From Emticicia agri (GTDB lineage: Bacteria > Bacteroidota > Bacteroidia > Cytophagales > Spirosomataceae), in NCBI RefSeq assembly GCF_004168285.1, contig NZ_SEWF01000036.1, forward strand, positions 1 to 62,895: DNA of 62,895 nucleotides, given 5' to 3'. The notes below the pieces were generated by a model. It worked only from the letters and a program-made list of their open reading frames with translations. It was not told the origin of the DNA and made no database searches. Position numbers and translations under genes: made by a program. Positions 8,517 through 15,905 of the stretch are shown here, piece after piece; the stretch's first letter is position 1, and every line of letters begins with the position of its first letter.

Positions 8517-8682
8517 GAGCATGTTTAAAAATTATGATTCGACCTGCAAAGCTCATCTTTTTCAGCTATACTGCGTTGCATTTTTTCGATGTAGCTGCCG
8601 GCTACATCTGCAAAATGCGCCTTGTCTATCTGAAAAATCTGCACTTTTCGGTCAGAATAACAAAATTTAAACATGCTCTTAA
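8517..8682. repeat. 166-bp imperfect palindromic element
   Basis: The ends AGCATGTTTAAA and TTTAAACATGCT are perfect inverted copies, and the arms remain similar to a centre at GATGTAGCTGCCGGCTACATC, about 8593-8613. The whole element could fold into one long stem. It fills most of the gap 8425-8726 and has no conserved coding frame. It resembles a MITE or intergenic palindromic repeat. A second element of the same architecture but different sequence is at 38816-38975. Confidence 0.8.
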
Positions 8683-8697
8683 TCACTCAAATATACT

Positions 8698-8705
8698 TAG
8701 CTTTG
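8698..8705 (+). promoter_or_regulatory. Promoter -7 box TAGCTTTG
   Basis: The box matches TAnnTTTG and lies 21 nt before the ATG at 8727, just outside the right arm of the palindromic element. The small gene may therefore be expressed from a promoter at the element's edge. Confidence 0.45.
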
Positions 8706-8726
8706 TAGCCCATTAAATATAAAACC

Positions 8727-8969
8727 ATGACAACGCAACAGGTAGATAATATTCTTGAAAAATTAGGCGACACCGCTTTATTAGATAATTTTACAGCCGT
8801 TTTGCACGAAGGCGATTTGCTGCATATACTTTACCCAACCTTTACTCTATTACATTATGAAACGCTGATAGAGTTCTGCGCAGAAGAAGAATTGTTTTTC
8901 TACTCAGCCAACAACAAAGGTTCTTTTCAATTAACGCTACTGAACGACCCTGTTTATGATGGGGAGTGA
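8727..8969 (+). CDS. Small hypothetical protein
   Basis: An 80-residue acidic, soluble protein with leucine-rich helices (VDNILEKLGDTALLDNFTAVL) and a short strand ending. No family is recognised. It has its own TAGCTTTG box and precedes the orphan toxin gene in the same direction, so it could be an immunity or accessory gene of the patch. That association rests on position only. Confidence 0.5.
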   Translation: MTTQQVDNILEKLGDTALLDNFTAVLHEGDLLHILYPTFTLLHYETLIEFCAEEELFFYSANNKGSFQLTLLNDPVYDGE

Positions 8970-8975
8970 TTGGCT

Positions 8976-9105
8976 AAGTGTTTATCCGTAAAGGAGTTAT
9001 TAGTCAATCTAATTGTTTGGCTAAATGTCCATTTAGTCAGTGTGTCAGCCGTTCTTAGAACGGCATAAAATATGGTTATAAATACGACTGACAGTGCGAC
9101 TGAAA
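8976..9105 (+). repeat. Left copy of a degenerate direct repeat around the toxin gene start
   Basis: The segment contains GGCTAA-GTG, TTATTAGTCA, GTTCTTAGAACGGCA and GACTGACAGTGCGACTG, and covers the start of the toxin gene. The same blocks recur in order at 10370-10463. GTTCTTAGAAC is itself palindromic and could be a regulatory site or hairpin. Confidence 0.65.
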
Positions 9106-9536
9106 TAATGTTAAGCCGAACTGGGGAAGTGTATTTGTATGTTGATAAAGTCGAGGACCAATATACTAAAGCCGATATTTTGTTGGTGAAATATAGAGAA
9201 GATGGGATTATAATTGATAATGTGATTTTATTAGAAACTAAAATCAGTGGTTCTACAGAATTTACACCACGACAAAAGCAATCCTACCGGATAATCGAGA
9301 ATGGAGTTGGAAAAGTTGGGGTTTTTGAGTTGAAAAGTCCAAGGTCTGAAACTAAATTATTAAATGGCGTGATTTTCACTGACAACAATGGAAAACAGTT
9401 AGATGCATCAACTATTAGTATTAGTAAAACCAAAGCATTTAAAATAAGTGATACAGGATTAAAGAATGGGACTTTGAATAAAAGTAATATAGATACAAGC
9501 CATTATCGTAATTTTATAGCACCAGATAACAAATAA
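9072..9536 (+). CDS. Orphan polymorphic-toxin-like nuclease domain
   Basis: A 154-residue protein without signal peptide. Residues 35-57 hold D35 in ADILLVKY and E55-T-K57 in ILLETKISG, followed by TPRQKQSYR. This is the D...ExK arrangement of restriction-endonuclease-fold toxin domains found at the C-terminus of polymorphic toxins. No delivery or repeat domain precedes it, so it looks like a displaced C-terminal cassette. It is followed after four bases by a gene of the right size for an immunity protein. A decayed second copy of its first half lies at 10273-10359. Toxicity is inferred. Confidence 0.6.
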   Translation: MVINTTDSATEIMLSRTGEVYLYVDKVEDQYTKADILLVKYREDGIIIDNVILLETKISGSTEFTPRQKQSYRIIENGVGKVGVFELKSPRSETKLLNGVIFTDNNGKQLDASTISISKTKAFKISDTGLKNGTLNKSNIDTSHYRNFIAPDNK

Positions 9537-9540
9537 AAGT

Positions 9541-10206
9541 ATGGCATATTTTGGAAAAACCATCATAAAAAAGTGGGCACTGAACGAATTACAGCCCTTT
9601 TTAAAACAGTATGGATTTAAGAAGGTAAATCAATTTGACAATACTCTTTTTCACAAGATAGAAAATGATTTAATATGCAGTATTGCAATTTCTGCTGGAA
9701 CAGGGCAGTCTTTTTCTGTGGGTGGAGCTTCAATATGTTTTTTTAAGGTTGAGGAAACTCTTCTTAATGTATTAAACTTTAACCCTGAAGTAAATTCCTT
9801 ACATTTTATAAGAACTTTAACAATTGGAATTAATACGAATCAATATGGAATTTTGGCAAAAGGAGTAGATAGTCAGAACGATGTTAGTGAAGTCTGCAAC
9901 AGTTTTAAATTTGCCTTTAATGACTATTACCTGAACGCTTTTGAGCGATATAGCAATCCAAAAAATGTATTGGATTTGTGGGATAGTTTAGATGATAAAG
10001 GTCGGTCAAATCATTTTTCTAGTCCATATAAAAATATAAAAATCATAATAATCTCAAAAATATGCAATGATGAGAATTATAAAACTAGATGCCAAGAAGC
10101 TATAGATTTTTATACTATGCATTATAACAATGGTATTGAGAGTGCTAAGGAATTAATAAATGTTTGTCAAAAAGTCATGAAATATTTGGAAAAAAACAAA
10201 GTGTAA
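9541..10206 (+). CDS. Putative immunity protein of the orphan toxin
   Basis: A 221-residue soluble protein that starts four bases after the toxin stop, typical of a toxin-immunity pair. The N-terminal half (ALNELQPFLKQYGFKKV, then LFHKIENDLICSIAISAG) has the helix plus sheet layout of DUF4304-like and related immunity-type proteins; the C-terminal half is helical and Lys-rich. By eye it is more AT-rich than the flanking host genes, as is the toxin, which suggests transfer. The immunity role comes from position and size, not from a recognised family signature. Confidence 0.55.
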   Translation: MAYFGKTIIKKWALNELQPFLKQYGFKKVNQFDNTLFHKIENDLICSIAISAGTGQSFSVGGASICFFKVEETLLNVLNFNPEVNSLHFIRTLTIGINTNQYGILAKGVDSQNDVSEVCNSFKFAFNDYYLNAFERYSNPKNVLDLWDSLDDKGRSNHFSSPYKNIKIIIISKICNDENYKTRCQEAIDFYTMHYNNGIESAKELINVCQKVMKYLEKNKV

Positions 10207-10272
10207 ATGAAACCATAAACTCTCAAATCATAATCCAAAATACTCTAAGTTTAGAAAACTCTATAATATAAG

Positions 10273-10359
10273 GATGGTTACGAAGTACAGTTGTTGGTAG
10301 ATTAAGCCCAAAATCAATATACTAAAGACGATATTTTATTCATAAAATTTAATACTCTC
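10273..10359 (+). pseudogene. Remnant of a second toxin copy
   Basis: In the frame starting at 10273 the DNA reads EVQLLVD, a stop, then QNQYTKDDILFIKF. This aligns with EVYLYVDKVEDQYTKADILLVKY of the intact toxin (residues about 19-41). The nucleotide stretch AATATACTAAAG-CGATATTTT is shared. The in-frame TAA at 10303-10305 and loss of the rest show that it is dead. It is followed directly by the second copy of the direct repeat. Confidence 0.7.
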
Positions 10360-10369
10360 GTTTGGCTAA

Positions 10370-10463
10370 ATGTTATCCGTAACGGAATTATTAGTCAGTA
10401 TATTAGCTGTTCTTAGAACGGCACTAAATGCCATTTAAAAACAACTGACACTACAACTGGAAT
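10370..10463 (+). repeat. Right copy of the degenerate direct repeat
   Basis: It carries the same ordered blocks as 8976-9105 (GGCTAAATG, TTATTAGTCA, GTTCTTAGAACGGCA, AACTGACACTACAACTG), including what would be the first codons of another toxin copy. Together with the remnant at 10273-10359 it points to past tandem cassettes. Confidence 0.65.
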
Positions 10464-10475
10464 TTCACCCTAAAC

Positions 10476-10931
10476 CTAAACCCCAACCCAATCAATCACT
10501 ACCTGAAGCTCGTCTTGTGTGCGAAATTCAGGAAATTCTTTTTCACGAATAATACCTTCTGCCATCGCAGTTTCTATATATTTTCTTGCCTGCTCATAAC
10601 CGGGAACATGCAGTCGCATTATCATTTCTATGACTTCATTTTTGGGCAGTAAATCTCCGTGCATCAGTTCCAACAGGTTTACCAGACCATCGGCTCCCAA
10701 ATAATAATCTACTGCCGAATTAGCCACAAATGCATTTTCTTCACGGATAGTTTTTTCTTCGTCATAATAACATCCATGAGAAGTAGCCAACGGGCTGGCA
10801 GATTTATGATGTACCAAGCGCAAGCCATAGCCCTCAAGACTATCTGCTTTAGAAAGCCATTCTATCCAGCCATCTTTTATACGTTTTATAGGTTGACCAC
10901 ATGTATCGCATGTCCAGTTTTCTGTTTTCAT
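10476..10931 (-). CDS. Hypothetical protein with N-terminal CxxC
   Basis: This 151-residue soluble protein opens with WTCDTCGQPIKRI, one half of a zinc-knuckle-like site. A partner pair is not obvious, though H and C residues at about 41-54 (VHHKSASPLATSHGC) could complete it. A helical C-terminal half contains YEQARKYIETAMAEGII. I do not recognise the family. It lies 49 bases downstream of the tail-gene run on the same strand, but its sequence does not look phage-structural. Confidence 0.6.
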   Translation of the reverse strand: MKTENWTCDTCGQPIKRIKDGWIEWLSKADSLEGYGLRLVHHKSASPLATSHGCYYDEEKTIREENAFVANSAVDYYLGADGLVNLLELMHGDLLPKNEVIEMIMRLHVPGYEQARKYIETAMAEGIIREKEFPEFRTQDELQVVIDWVGV

Positions 10932-10979
10932 CTTATTTTTGTTTAATATGTTTAGTTAAAAAAGCAGGCTCTCGACTGC

Positions 10980-11306
10980 TCACCCCCCACTCAACCCCTT
11001 AAAATATTCCATCATTTCTTTTGCATTCTGGTTGGTTAGTTTTTTGGCGGTTTTTAAATCTTTGGGTTTGTTTCTGGTTGAATGGTCCTGGTAATGATAC
11101 TGCGGTGCGTCGGCTAACATCCGTTGTACAATGCCCCACGGAATACCCCATTGCAGATACGCATACGACCAATGAAAATGACTGCAAATGGCTCCTCTTG
11201 ACCCAAACGGGCTGTTTAGTCCGCTGGTGTGGCTGTCTCTATCCGATGAGGAGCTGTCGTCCTTGTGGCGGACATCAATCTGATAGAGCTGATAAAATCC
11301 CCTAAA
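10980..11306 (-). CDS. Tail assembly chaperone extension, read by -1 frameshift (GT-like)
   Basis: A frame open from 11306 to the stop at 10980-10982 overlaps the end of the preceding chaperone-like gene in its -1 frame. It has no ATG, GTG or TTG start in its first two thirds. Its sequence (SPFGSRGAICSHFHW, then YLQWGIPWGIVQRMLADAP) looks genuine and resembles small proteins that follow tail chaperones in Bacteroidota siphophages. The layout matches the lambda G/GT case, where a -1 slip extends the chaperone before the tape measure gene. T TTT A at 11297-11293, near the beginning of the overlap, is a possible slip point but not a canonical heptamer. A non-AUG start is the alternative. Confidence 0.55.
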   Translation of the reverse strand, partial: FRGFYQLYQIDVRHKDDSSSSDRDSHTSGLNSPFGSRGAICSHFHWSYAYLQWGIPWGIVQRMLADAPQYHYQDHSTRNKPKDLKTAKKLTNQNAKEMMEYFKGLSGG

Positions 11307-11722
11307 TTATTGATTTGATTGATGTAAATGGCTAATTGCACGAGCTTTGAGGGCTGTATGCGCCATAAAAAATAGTTGGCTATCAACGGGGCAAAAAGCC
11401 TGATTTTCCATCTGGAATTCAGCACCGCTATGGCCACAGCCAAAGCACATTTCTTTGCCGATTCAGCGGTAATGCGTTTGGCTTCTGCGAGTGCATTTTC
11501 TGTGAGCATAGACTCATCAAATTCAATGCTCAGAAAAACCCGGCTCAACACATCAAGCGTACCTAAATAAGGTTGTTGAATCGTAAAAATGCGATGCTTC
11601 CGTTTAGAAAAATGCCGTAATAGACTCCGTTTCGGCAATGTAAAGCGTATCCCCTTATTAATCAGCACATCGGCTTCGTGCTGTTCAGCTTTATGGGGGT
11701 CAAAATCAAAATTTTCAAACAT
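11216..11722 (-). CDS. Phage tail assembly chaperone-like protein
   Basis: A 168-residue protein after the tail tube gene, in the position of the siphophage tail chaperone. It reads as a conserved phage protein in its middle (SRVFLSIEFDES, then EAKRITAESAKKCALAVAIAVLNSRWKIRLFAP) and ends in SSIRLMSATRTTAP, a segment typical of Bacteroidota phage homologues. It would hold the tape measure protein during tail assembly. Its last 90 bases overlap a second frame (10980-11306) in -1 register. No tape measure gene follows, which is unusual. Confidence 0.6.
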   Translation of the reverse strand: MFENFDFDPHKAEQHEADVLINKGIRFTLPKRSLLRHFSKRKHRIFTIQQPYLGTLDVLSRVFLSIEFDESMLTENALAEAKRITAESAKKCALAVAIAVLNSRWKIRLFAPLIANYFLWRIQPSKLVQLAIYINQINNLGDFISSIRLMSATRTTAPHRIETATPAD

Positions 11723-11790
11723 AGTAGAAAGGGTTATAAAGAGAGGGTGTGAAAAGTTGAGGAGTGGGAAAGAGTATTTGATGCATATTT

Positions 11791-11873
11791 CTCCTCACCC
11801 TCTAAATCTCCCTCTCCTGCAGGAGAGGGAGACTTTTAGCCCCTCTCCCTCGGGAGAGGGGTTGGGGTGAGGA
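11791..11873. repeat. Palindromic repeat with two GC-rich hairpins
   Basis: The ends CTCCTCACCC and GGGGTGAGGA are inverted, and inside are two hairpins, CCCTCTCCTGCAGGAGAGGG and CCTCTCCCTCGGGAGAGG, separated by AGACTTTTAGCCC. It lies between the tail tube and chaperone genes within the phage run. The element at 59466-59630 shares this design. Confidence 0.75.
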
Positions 11874-11951
11874 AAAAATTCCAAATATCATTTAGCACAA
11901 AAAACTTTTCAACCCCCTCAATGAAATCAACAAAAAACTATCTCAAACTCA

Positions 11952-12449
11952 TTACGCTACCAACGATAAAGTCATAGATGGTGCATTGTTGGCAGGTTGC
12001 AAAACAAGAATGGTTACTTCAACCTTTAAGGTATCTGAGCGACCAAACTGCCCTGTAAATTTTGCCGAAATTCTTGCTCTTGGAATAGCAAAGATAAGAC
12101 CCTCTTTAGGCGTAATTTTCACCGATTTTTCGATGGCAACTGCCGAAACCGGATAAGTCCAGGTATCATCTTCTTCATCATATTCACCCCCGAAAACAGC
12201 TTCACACTGCGCCAGGTCAGGAGCGGCTAACTGGAAAGAAATGGTTGTTTGCCCTTGCTTGATTGCCGTATGGATAGGCCCTTCTTTTTCTTCGACAAAA
12301 AACTCGGTTATTTCGGGGTCTGACGTTTCAATCGTACAGCTACCTTCTGCCGTATTACCAATAACGGCCAGCGTTGTGCCCATTGCGTCATTAACACCTT
12401 TATTGCCTACTTCTATTTTTGCTAAACCAATTGTGATTAAATCTGCCAT
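11952..12449 (-). CDS. Phage major tail tube protein
   Basis: A 165-residue beta-rich protein in the tail tube position between the tail terminator and the tail chaperone. It has the usual features of this fold: EGSCTIETSDPEITEFF early, a central GPIHTAIKQGQTTISFQL segment, a variable acidic loop (GGEYDEEDDTWTYP) and a C-terminal strand series. It would polymerise into the tube through which DNA passes. The frame is intact. The family assignment comes from gene order plus sequence character. Confidence 0.75.
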   Translation of the reverse strand: MADLITIGLAKIEVGNKGVNDAMGTTLAVIGNTAEGSCTIETSDPEITEFFVEEKEGPIHTAIKQGQTTISFQLAAPDLAQCEAVFGGEYDEEDDTWTYPVSAVAIEKSVKITPKEGLIFAIPRARISAKFTGQFGRSDTLKVEVTILVLQPANNAPSMTLSLVA

Positions 12450-12464
12450 TTTGTTTTTAAAATT

Positions 12465-12875
12465 TTAATTTGTGTTACTTAGTCTGAATTCAATTCTGAA
12501 ATGGAGCCTTGTCTGCTTGATGTCAGGCTCGTCATAATCTCCCTGTCTCGATGTCCAGAGTGAGTAGTAGCTCCCATAGGCTTCGTGCAGCACTTCTCCG
12601 GCAACAGCCAGTACTTCGGCTACACGTGCGGTGTCTTTAATGGTCTGCATTTTTCCGCCGATGTTCTGATAAATCTTAGGGATATATACATTCACATTGG
12701 CTACACCTGCCTGTAGTGTTCCCTCGCTGATGGCGGTACTGCTGATAACTATATCTTCGTTGGTTGAATCCAAAGGGCGTTCGCCTTTATAGATGCCGCC
12801 TCTGATAAAAGTTTTCAGCACCGACTGATTGATGAGGTTGTACAGAATGCTGTCCTGGTCGGCTGTTGTTTTCAT
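12465..12875 (-). CDS. Phage tail terminator-like protein
   Basis: A 136-residue protein with the order expected of tail terminator or minor tail proteins (gpU-like): an N-terminal helix (ILYNLINQSVLKTFI), GGIYKGERP, a strand with NVNVYIPKI, and a closing LHFRIEFRL strand. It would cap the tail tube and fix tail length. It sits 15 bases before the tail tube gene and 16 bases after the tail completion gene. No disruption is seen. Confidence 0.7.
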   Translation of the reverse strand: MKTTADQDSILYNLINQSVLKTFIRGGIYKGERPLDSTNEDIVISSTAISEGTLQAGVANVNVYIPKIYQNIGGKMQTIKDTARVAEVLAVAGEVLHEAYGSYYSLWTSRQGDYDEPDIKQTRLHFRIEFRLSNTN

Positions 12876-12891
12876 TTTTACTGATACAATT

Positions 12892-13380
12892 TTATGATTG
12901 GGTAAGCCTTTCTAACAGCTTTGGCAATTGCTGCCCGACATACATTTCAGCACTTGTCAGCACATCCTGCGAGCGAGATTCTGCCTCCACGGCATACGCT
13001 GAACCTGAAACCACTATCAAAGCATAGCCTTTGGAATACTGAGCAGCCAGCGATTCAGCCAGTTTTTCTCCTGCCAGTGCCTCATTGGTTGTTGCCTGTT
13101 GCCCGCTGTCAGAGCTATTGGCTGCATGCTCTTCAACGGGCTTGTCAGCACTCCGGTCAAACTCCCGGGCTACTATCACACCATCGGCTACAATCACATA
13201 ACCAACCGACTGCGCCAGTTTGCCAGAGGCATCAATGGTGTCTGCATTGGCACGGGCTATTCGCACACTTTCCTCACCCGACTTTTTCATCGATTGAAGT
13301 ATTTCCGTACGGAGATTTCGCAGGCTCGCATCCAACACCTTTTTGATGTCGGCCTGTGCAAAGGCAGATTTCAAAGCCAT
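12892..13380 (-). CDS. HK97 gp10-like tail completion protein
   Basis: This 162-residue protein begins with a helix rich in Lys and Ala (AFAQADIKKVLDASLRNLRT), then SGKLAQSVGYVIV, and ends with YALIVVSGSAYAVEAESRSQD. This is the layout of HK97 gp10 tail-completion proteins. The central part (about residues 78-105) is a low-complexity, charged insertion. It would link the head connector to the tail. The start overlaps the end of the head closure gene by ten bases, a sign of one tight operon. Confidence 0.7.
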   Translation of the reverse strand: MALKSAFAQADIKKVLDASLRNLRTEILQSMKKSGEESVRIARANADTIDASGKLAQSVGYVIVADGVIVAREFDRSADKPVEEHAANSSDSGQQATTNEALAGEKLAESLAAQYSKGYALIVVSGSAYAVEAESRSQDVLTSAEMYVGQQLPKLLERLTQS

Positions 13381-13691
13381 ATTCTTGTATGAAAGCGGTC
13401 TTTTGTGGCATAAATTACTTCTCCCTCAACCCTCAATGTACCGTCACTTTCCAATACCCTGATGCGTGTTCCGGCTTGCAAAGGCAAAGTTCCTGCCGGG
13501 CATTGAATCAGGTGAGTGGCCTGTAAATAAGAGCCATCCTCTTTGCTAAACTTCTGCTGTCTGCCATTTTCATTCCGGCATGCACCAATGGCTACCCAAG
13601 TAGAAGAATTGGACTGAAAATTTCCGTTTTCGTCCTGCGTGGCAAGACCCACATTGAGCCTTTCTACAATGTATGGATATTGGATTGACAT
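13371..13691 (-). CDS. Phage head closure / head-tail adaptor protein
   Basis: A 106-residue beta-barrel-like protein (YPYIVERLNVGLATQDENGN, then WVAIGACRNENG, LQAGTRIRVLE, EVIYATKDRFHTRIWL), as in small head closure proteins that seal the connector after packaging. It starts at the last base of the connector gene and overlaps the tail completion gene, so translation is probably coupled. The call rests on size, strand pattern and position. Confidence 0.65.
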   Translation of the reverse strand: MSIQYPYIVERLNVGLATQDENGNFQSNSSTWVAIGACRNENGRQQKFSKEDGSYLQATHLIQCPAGTLPLQAGTRIRVLESDGTLRVEGEVIYATKDRFHTRIWL

Positions 13692-14017
13692 TACCAGAGA
13701 TATGATTTGTTTCTGACCTTGGGTTGTTGTACTGTCAGCTTGTTTTCAAGCCCTAAATTATGGCACAGCAAAGCGTAATAATCCAATATTCCCTCCTTGT
13801 CATAACTGATACCAAAGCCTCCTTCAGTAATAGAAGACACTACCAGTAATTCGGGAATATATTCATACAAAGCCCGCTCAATTTTATCTACACTATCAAC
13901 TATATACGTCTCATCAGAACCAATCCCGTTTTTCAGAAACAAGGCTGCTAATTCGTTGTCGTCAATAGTTACCCCAAACTTCCCGAGCTTACTTTTTATG
14001 TAGTCTGCTATTAACAT
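13691..14017 (-). CDS. Phage head-tail connector-like protein (DUF6706-like)
   Basis: A 108-residue mostly helical protein (MLIADYIKSKLGKFGVTIDD, then NELAALFLKNGI, IERALYEYIPELL) in the connector position after the major capsid gene. This helical pattern is like the connector proteins of other siphophages and the DUF6706 group of Bacteroidota phages. It would bind the portal and receive the head closure protein. It is separated from the capsid gene by a 172-base palindromic stretch. Confidence 0.65.
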   Translation of the reverse strand: MLIADYIKSKLGKFGVTIDDNELAALFLKNGIGSDETYIVDSVDKIERALYEYIPELLVVSSITEGGFGISYDKEGILDYYALLCHNLGLENKLTVQQPKVRNKSYLW

Positions 14018-14036
14018 TTTAACATCTGTTTAATTA

Positions 14037-14173
14037 CGAATGGTGAATTAGTGAATAATTAGATTCTATCTATGGAGAATTTTCAAAGAGCATCTTGCTG
14101 ATGCCTTAGAGGAATAGTTTCCATATTCGCTAATTCACCCGCACGGCGTCCACATTCACTAATTCACCATTCG
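14037..14173. repeat. Palindromic insertion inside the capsid operon
   Basis: A perfect 20-bp inverted repeat (14037-14056 and 14154-14173, CGAATGGTGAATTAGTGAAT) encloses about 97 bases; a further partial copy, GCTAATTCACCATTC, follows at 14173-14187. It occupies nearly the whole gap between the capsid and connector genes and has no coding sense. It is probably an intergenic palindromic element that arrived after the operon was fixed. Confidence 0.75.
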
Positions 14174-14189
14174 CTAATTCACCATTCCC

Positions 14190-15272
14190 TTATTTAGTCC
14201 ACGTAGCATTCAAGCCATCAACCAGCCATTTGGCGCTTGCGCTGTTTATTACCGGAAAAGCATTGGCAATGCCCAGACAGGTTTCTACCAATGGCTCTTC
14301 GGTAGCAAAGCGTTTGATAAGCACGTGCTCACGCTTTACTTTCAGCGCATTTGAGCTTTCTACATCTTCATCGGCCAGACGGGTGTGCGCAGTATTCCCC
14401 AATGTTGGCGTTTCAGAGAATAGCAAAACGCCCGCCTCCCACGGATTTACCTGTGTGCGTACCCCTTTGATTTCGATTTCGATAAAACTCTCTACCAACC
14501 CGATTACCGGTAAACCCTGTGCTTTCAAAGCCATGTTCAGCGTTGATAGTAACGATACCTGTGTAGGCGCAGGGGTTTGTGTAGCCCACGGAGCCACAAA
14601 AGCAATGGTTTCTGCCGATACTAAAATGGCATCAATCATATCCTGGTCTGTAAAGATATAGTTCAGTTTTTTGCCTTTGTTTTTGGCTGCCTTTACCACG
14701 TCTTTAATTTTGGTGATAGGCTTCGATGTTTCGGCATTGTCAACAGTAATGTTTACCGTTACCCCCGATTTATTGGCACCGGGTACCAGAAAATCAACAT
14801 TGGCTTCGGTTACCACACCCTCATTGTTGGTATTGGTCAGCATCACCTTTCCTGTAGAAGCGGCTCTTAGTGCCAGCCATTCGAGACGAGCGTTTACGCC
14901 ATTGAATACAAATAGCTGATCTTCCCAAATCCAGTTCAGCAGTTCTTTTTTGGCGGCATCGTCGGCATAGCGTTTAAGCGTATTGTACTCATTCATCTGC
15001 GACTCGGTTTTTTCACGTGCCACTCCGATTTTAGGAATACTGCCACTTAATTTAGAAACCACCTCACGTCTTTTACGTGGCGCACGAGAATCCCACGAAA
15101 TCACATCACCTGCCACAGGTACCCCAAACTCTCCCTCTAACGATTCCCATTTGAGAGAGGTAACGAATTTAAGCGGAAAAAGCGTCGGAAAATAAAAATC
15201 ACTCAGGGCATATTCATTGGCAACTGCCTGCATATCCTTCTCGCTCAATCCGTTTATCAATGATTTTATCAT
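14190..15272 (-). CDS. Phage major capsid protein
   Basis: A 360-residue protein in the capsid position, preceded by decoration and scaffold genes. It starts with a helix (SLINGLSEKDMQAVANEYAL), has WDSRAPRKRREVVSKLSG and a long helix (NEYNTLKRYADDAAKKELLNWIW), and later NPWEAGVLLFSETPTLGNTA, the near-C-terminal motif of lambda gpE-like capsid proteins. It would form the icosahedral shell. Length is usual for the family, and no protease domain is fused. The open frame is intact over its full length, which argues against simple decay. Confidence 0.85.
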   Translation of the reverse strand: MIKSLINGLSEKDMQAVANEYALSDFYFPTLFPLKFVTSLKWESLEGEFGVPVAGDVISWDSRAPRKRREVVSKLSGSIPKIGVAREKTESQMNEYNTLKRYADDAAKKELLNWIWEDQLFVFNGVNARLEWLALRAASTGKVMLTNTNNEGVVTEANVDFLVPGANKSGVTVNITVDNAETSKPITKIKDVVKAAKNKGKKLNYIFTDQDMIDAILVSAETIAFVAPWATQTPAPTQVSLLSTLNMALKAQGLPVIGLVESFIEIEIKGVRTQVNPWEAGVLLFSETPTLGNTAHTRLADEDVESSNALKVKREHVLIKRFATEEPLVETCLGIANAFPVINSASAKWLVDGLNATWTK

Positions 15273-15307
15273 GAATTGAATAAAATTTGAATGAAAAAAT
15301 TAAACTC

Positions 15308-15889
15308 TTACACCCACAATACTTGTGGTAAAGCTGCTTTTAACTGCGCAGTGGTAACAGGTACATTGGCTTCAATCAGCGTGGCTCGCAACCAGGCATC
15401 CACCACATTGGTTTCACCCGATTTAAGTTCCATGCTATGGCCTGTAACAGCCAGCGGGGTTACTTTAAAAGCAGAAGTATTGGAAGCAGCCTCTGCCGCC
15501 GCCTGAAAAATACCTGCATACTGGGCAATAGCTACACCCAAGGTCGTACCCACCGAAATAGTGTCGTAATTGGCATTGCTTGTATTAATAGCCGTAATGG
15601 CATAGGCTTTGGCACCCGTGAGGGCAGCAATAAAATCACCTGTTTTAAATCCGTGGCCTTTGAGTACCAGATAATCGGTAGCACTATTGGTAGCGGCCGT
15701 ATGGAGTTTGGCAGTTTTCAGCACATGATACAAACCATTGCCATCTTTGCCGATAACCGAACCTGCCGGAATAACGGCTCCGTCAGTAAAATCGGCTACT
15801 GCTACTGTTACTCCTCCGGTTATGTCTTCTAACTTGGTAGCGAACGCAACTTTCTCAGCCGCTGCATCGCTCTCTCGAAAATTTTGCAT
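15308..15889 (-). CDS. Phage capsid decoration / structural protein
   Basis: From the ATG at 15889 the protein has 193 residues. It is Ala-, Thr- and Gly-rich with beta character (EDITGGVTVAVADFTDGAVI, then AGSVIGKDGNGLYHVLKTAK, VLKGHGFKTGDFIAALTG), as expected of head stabilisation or decoration proteins placed between scaffold and capsid genes. The open frame reaches upstream to 16027 but would overlap the scaffold gene, so the shorter start is preferred. Its exact role is inferred from order. Confidence 0.6.
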   Translation of the reverse strand: MQNFRESDAAAEKVAFATKLEDITGGVTVAVADFTDGAVIPAGSVIGKDGNGLYHVLKTAKLHTAATNSATDYLVLKGHGFKTGDFIAALTGAKAYAITAINTSNANYDTISVGTTLGVAIAQYAGIFQAAAEAASNTSAFKVTPLAVTGHSMELKSGETNVVDAWLRATLIEANVPVTTAQLKAALPQVLWV

Positions 15890-15905
15890 AATTGAGATTG
15901 AATAA

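Noticed and set aside
8534-8716. A 60-residue open frame in the palindromic element
   Set aside because: It follows the symmetry of the palindrome, has no promoter of its own and looks like no protein family; the DNA is explained by the repeat.
10999-11187. A 62-residue minus-strand frame
   Set aside because: It lies out of frame inside the phage-like reading 10980-11306, whose residues look conserved (GAICSHFHW, YLQWGIPW).
11589-11870. A 93-residue plus-strand frame
   Set aside because: It is a shadow of the chaperone gene and runs into the hairpin repeat at 11791-11873.
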